Part shown: in pieces, positions 31,454-34,322 of the stretch
Position numbering within the stretch: position 1 is the stretch's first letter
Layout: each line of letters begins with the position of its first letter
NCBI GenBank assembly: GCA_902599955.1
Contig: CACKHK010000013.1
Coordinates: 1 to 34,322 of the forward strand
Direction: 5' to 3'
Origin: an uncultured Pelagibacteraceae bacterium
Lineage (GTDB): Bacteria > Pseudomonadota > Alphaproteobacteria > Pelagibacterales > Pelagibacteraceae
Length of the DNA stretch: 34,322 bases
The notes under the pieces: model-generated
The model's database searches: none
Told to the model about the DNA's origin: nothing
The model's input: the letters and a program-made list of their open reading frames with translations, nothing else
Translations under genes and position numbers: made by a program

Positions 31454-34322
31454 TGGATATCCAAAAAAAAAATCGTGAATTATTAAAAAAAAATCATGTT
31501 TATGATGAGAAAATGGAACATGATGCATGTGGAGTCGGTCTTGTAGCTTCAACTGAAGGTCTAAAATCAAGAAAAGTAGTCGAATATGGAATTGAGGCTT
31601 TGAAAGCTGTTTGGCACAGGGGCGCTATTGATGCTGATGGAAAGACAGGTGATGGAGCAGGAATACATATTGAGATACCTAAAGATTTTTTTGCAGAGAA
31701 AATAGAAATTACTGGTCACAAACATGATAATTCAGATTTATGTGTAGGAATGATCTTTCTTCCGAGGAACGATTTTGGTGGTCAAGAACAATGTAGGACA
31801 ATAGTAGAGAGTGAACTTACAAAAAAGAATTTTAATATATATGGATGGAGACAAGTGCCAGTTGATCCATCTGTACTTGGTGAAAAAGCTGAATTAACAA
31901 GACCTGAAATTACTCAAGTTTTGTTTACCCATAATGATAAATCAATTGTTGGCAAATATTTAGAGAGAATACTATACGAGACAAGAAGAAAAATTGAAAA
32001 AGAAGCTTTAAAAAATCAATTAAATAACTTTTATATTTGCTCATTTAGTTCAAAATCAATTATTTACAAAGGAATGTTTCTTGCAGAAGCTTTGTCAGAC
32101 TTTTATACAGATTTAAAGGATGAACGTTTTATTTCAAGATATGCAATTTTTCATCAGAGGTTTTCAACTAATACAGCACCAAGCTGGGATTTAGCTCAAC
32201 CTTTTAGAGCTATCGCTCATAATGGAGAAATAAATACACTTAAGGGTAACGTTAATTGGATGAATATACACCAAGAAGAAATGTTTAGTCCATTGTTTGA
32301 TGATATGGAAAATTTGAAACCAGTTATTCCTGCTGGAAATTCAGATTCTGCATCATTGGACAATGTTTTTGAATTACTAAATATTTCTGGTCATTCAGCA
32401 CCTTTGGCAAAACTTATGTTAATTCCAGATGCGTGGTCAAAAAAAAGTAAAGTTTTGCCGAAAGACCATCAACAATTATTCAATTTTTTAAATAGTACTA
32501 TGGAACCTTGGGATGGACCTGCTGCAGTTGCTGCTACAGACAATGAGTGGGTAATTGTTGGAAGTGACAGAAATGGTCTAAGACCACTAAGATACACTGT
32601 TACTAGAGATAAACTTTTATTTGCCGGGTCTGAAACAGGTATGATTGATTTAAATGAAAAAAAAATTGTTTCGAAAGGGAGACTTGGTCCAGGTGAAATA
32701 TTGGGTGTTAGAATTGAAAAGGGAAAAGTCTATTCTAACAATGCAATTAAGAATTATTTAGCAAAAGAATTTAAAAAGTTTAACAATCAGATTATTGATC
32801 TTGATAAAAAATTTCCAATAGAAAATGAAAAAAACCAATATTCAGGCTCTGATTTAAAAAAAATACAACACTGTTTTGGCTATAGCCTTGAGGATTTAGA
32901 ACTAATCCTTCATCCTATGGCTGAAGATGCTAAAGAAGCAACTGGATCCATGGGTGATGATACACCTCTTGCCGTATTATCTGATAAATATAGGCCTCTT
33001 TACCATTTTTTTAGACAGAACTTTAGTCAAGTAACAAATCCTCCAATAGACTCTTTAAGAGAAAATAAAGTTATGAGTTTAAAAACTAGGTTTGGAAATT
33101 TGGGTAATATTCTTGATTTTTCAGATCTAACTGAGGAAAATATTTATGTTTTAGACAGTCCCATCCTCTCAAACAATCAGTTTGAAAAATTTGTAAAGTA
33201 TTTTGGTGATAATTATAGAATTTTAAATTGTATATTCGACAAAGACGAAACACTAGAAAATTCAATTGATAAATTAAAAAGGGATGCAGAGAAAGCAGTC
33301 AGAGAAGGTGTAACACAACTTATTTTGTCAGATAAAAATATATCCGAAACAAAACTGCCAATGCCAATGCTTTTATGTATTGGAGCAATAAATACTCATT
33401 TAATAAAATTAGGTCTAAGAGGATATGTTTCTATCAATGTTCAAACAGGAGATGCTCTTGATACACACTCATTTGCTACACTTATAGGTGTTGGAGCAAC
33501 AACTGTAAATCCTTATCTTGCATTCGATAGTTTATTTCAAAGACACTCCAAAAAACTTTTTGGCAAATTTTCTTTTGATGAGTGTGTCAGTAGGTATATA
33601 AAATCTGTAAACTTTGGGCTGTTAAAAATAATGTCAAAGATGGGTATTTCTGTTTTAAGCTCATATAGAGGAGGATGTAATTTTGAAACTGTAGGATTAA
33701 GTAGAACAATTGTTAAAGATTATTTTCCAGGGGTAATATCTAAAATTTCCGGAATTGGATTAAGTGGTATAGAAAAAAAGATCAGAAGTATACATAAGGA
33801 TGCTTTTGACATTCATTCAAATATTTTACCCATAGGTGGAATTTATAGATATAGAAAAAATGGAGAAACTCACCAATATCAAGGAAAATTAATTCATCTT
33901 TTGCAAGCTGCAGTTGGATCAAATTCTTATGATACTTATAAAAAATACACCAAAGGAATCTACGGTTTAAAACCAATTAATTTAAGAGATTTAATTGACT
34001 TTAAAAATCAAGAGGCAATAGCAATTGACGAAGTAGAGCCAATAAGTGAAATCATGAAAAGATTTGGAAGTGGAAGTATGTCTCATGGTGCTTTATCAAA
34101 AGAAGCTCATGAAACTCTTGCTATGGGTATGAATAGGATAAAGGGTGCTTCTTGTAGTGGTGAGGGTGGAGAGGATGAAAAGAGATTTACAGTTTTAGAA
34201 AATGGAGATAGCGCTAATTCAAGGGTAAAACAAATAGCATCTGCAAGATTCGGAGTAACTATAAATTATTTAAATAATTGTAATGAAATTGAAATTAAAA
34301 TTGCACAAGGTGCAAAACCTGG
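31453..34322 (+). CDS. gltB: Glutamate synthase large subunit, 3' truncated
   Basis: The open frame runs from the ATG at 31453 off the right edge (956 full codons visible of about 1500 expected). MEHDACGVGLVA near the start gives the processed nucleophile Cys26 of the class II glutaminase domain, followed by FHQRFSTNTAPSW, AHNGEINTLKGN and GSDRNGLRPLRY. A central domain follows (LHPMAEDAKEATGSMGDDTPLAV), and the window ends in the start of the FMN synthase domain: GSMSHGALSKEAHETLAMGMNR, NSGEGGE-like CSGEGGEDEKRF, and IKIAQGAKPG at the edge. The single-base overlap with gltD suggests coupled translation. gltD precedes gltB here. Confidence 0.96.
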   Translation, partial: MDIQKKNRELLKKNHVYDEKMEHDACGVGLVASTEGLKSRKVVEYGIEALKAVWHRGAIDADGKTGDGAGIHIEIPKDFFAEKIEITGHKHDNSDLCVGMIFLPRNDFGGQEQCRTIVESELTKKNFNIYGWRQVPVDPSVLGEKAELTRPEITQVLFTHNDKSIVGKYLERILYETRRKIEKEALKNQLNNFYICSFSSKSIIYKGMFLAEALSDFYTDLKDERFISRYAIFHQRFSTNTAPSWDLAQPFRAIAHNGEINTLKGNVNWMNIHQEEMFSPLFDDMENLKPVIPAGNSDSASLDNVFELLNISGHSAPLAKLMLIPDAWSKKSKVLPKDHQQLFNFLNSTMEPWDGPAAVAATDNEWVIVGSDRNGLRPLRYTVTRDKLLFAGSETGMIDLNEKKIVSKGRLGPGEILGVRIEKGKVYSNNAIKNYLAKEFKKFNNQIIDLDKKFPIENEKNQYSGSDLKKIQHCFGYSLEDLELILHPMAEDAKEATGSMGDDTPLAVLSDKYRPLYHFFRQNFSQVTNPPIDSLRENKVMSLKTRFGNLGNILDFSDLTEENIYVLDSPILSNNQFEKFVKYFGDNYRILNCIFDKDETLENSIDKLKRDAEKAVREGVTQLILSDKNISETKLPMPMLLCIGAINTHLIKLGLRGYVSINVQTGDALDTHSFATLIGVGATTVNPYLAFDSLFQRHSKKLFGKFSFDECVSRYIKSVNFGLLKIMSKMGISVLSSYRGGCNFETVGLSRTIVKDYFPGVISKISGIGLSGIEKKIRSIHKDAFDIHSNILPIGGIYRYRKNGETHQYQGKLIHLLQAAVGSNSYDTYKKYTKGIYGLKPINLRDLIDFKNQEAIAIDEVEPISEIMKRFGSGSMSHGALSKEAHETLAMGMNRIKGASCSGEGGEDEKRFTVLENGDSANSRVKQIASARFGVTINYLNNCNEIEIKIAQGAKP

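Noticed and set aside
33782..33976. 64-aa minus-strand frame inside gltB
   Set aside because: It is antisense to a conserved part of GltB with no supporting signals.

Overview
This window is very AT-rich and almost completely coding. Intergenic gaps are tens of bases, and many neighbouring genes overlap by 1-32 nt. The gene content and local gene orders (argH-lysA beside a TlpA-type thioredoxin, a SUV3-like helicase followed by fdxA and carD, an alphaproteobacterial-type GltD N-terminus, TAXI/TRAP transport, COQ7) point to a streamlined marine alphaproteobacterium, most likely of the SAR11/Pelagibacterales group. That assignment is an inference from gene content and base composition; no marker tree was run.

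Layout. 1-794: 3' part of dnaN. 791-4258 (minus): probable operon argH > small LptM-like lipoprotein (an unlisted 54-aa gene) > lysA > plsC-like acyltransferase. 4282-6096 (plus): TlpA-like thioredoxin, a serine esterase and an HNH protein. 6097-7707 (minus): coq7, dsbB and a YqaA/DedA membrane protein. 7779-11197 (plus): TPR/GT9-like protein, tRNA-Leu(CAA) and a long-chain acyl-CoA synthetase that starts 7 nt after the tRNA. 11309-11533 (plus): a self-contained unit made of promoter, 5' stem-loop, strong Shine-Dalgarno, a 27-residue Lys/Arg/Ala protein and a strong terminator. 11532-15562 (minus): SUV3-like helicase > TerB-like > fdxA > carD, the last with a long lysine-rich N-terminal extension. 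15724-22408 (plus): acetoacetyl-CoA synthetase, a class I aminotransferase containing a 17-A homopolymer, TAXI substrate-binding protein, terminator, and fused TRAP permease. 22405-23004 (minus): PaaI-type thioesterase and tRNA-Arg(ACG). 23082-29078 (plus): pyruvate dehydrogenase E1, E2, a gamma-butyrobetaine-dioxygenase-like enzyme and an EamA transporter. 29075-29842 (minus): uppP. 30020-34322 (plus): gltD and the 5' part of gltB.

The most notable observation is the pyruvate dehydrogenase pair. The homodimeric-type E1 carries an N-terminal lipoyl domain with its ESDK lipoylation motif in one uninterrupted frame. The E2 encoded immediately downstream (zero-base spacing) has no lipoyl domain and begins directly with the peripheral-subunit-binding domain. 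The swinging arm therefore appears to have moved from E2 to E1. The second notable item is the 27-aa polycationic microprotein with its own regulatory parts, facing a CarD that carries a similar lysine-rich tail. No CRISPR array, insertion sequence, prophage or obvious recently acquired island was seen, and no stretch over about 300 bases lacks a gene.
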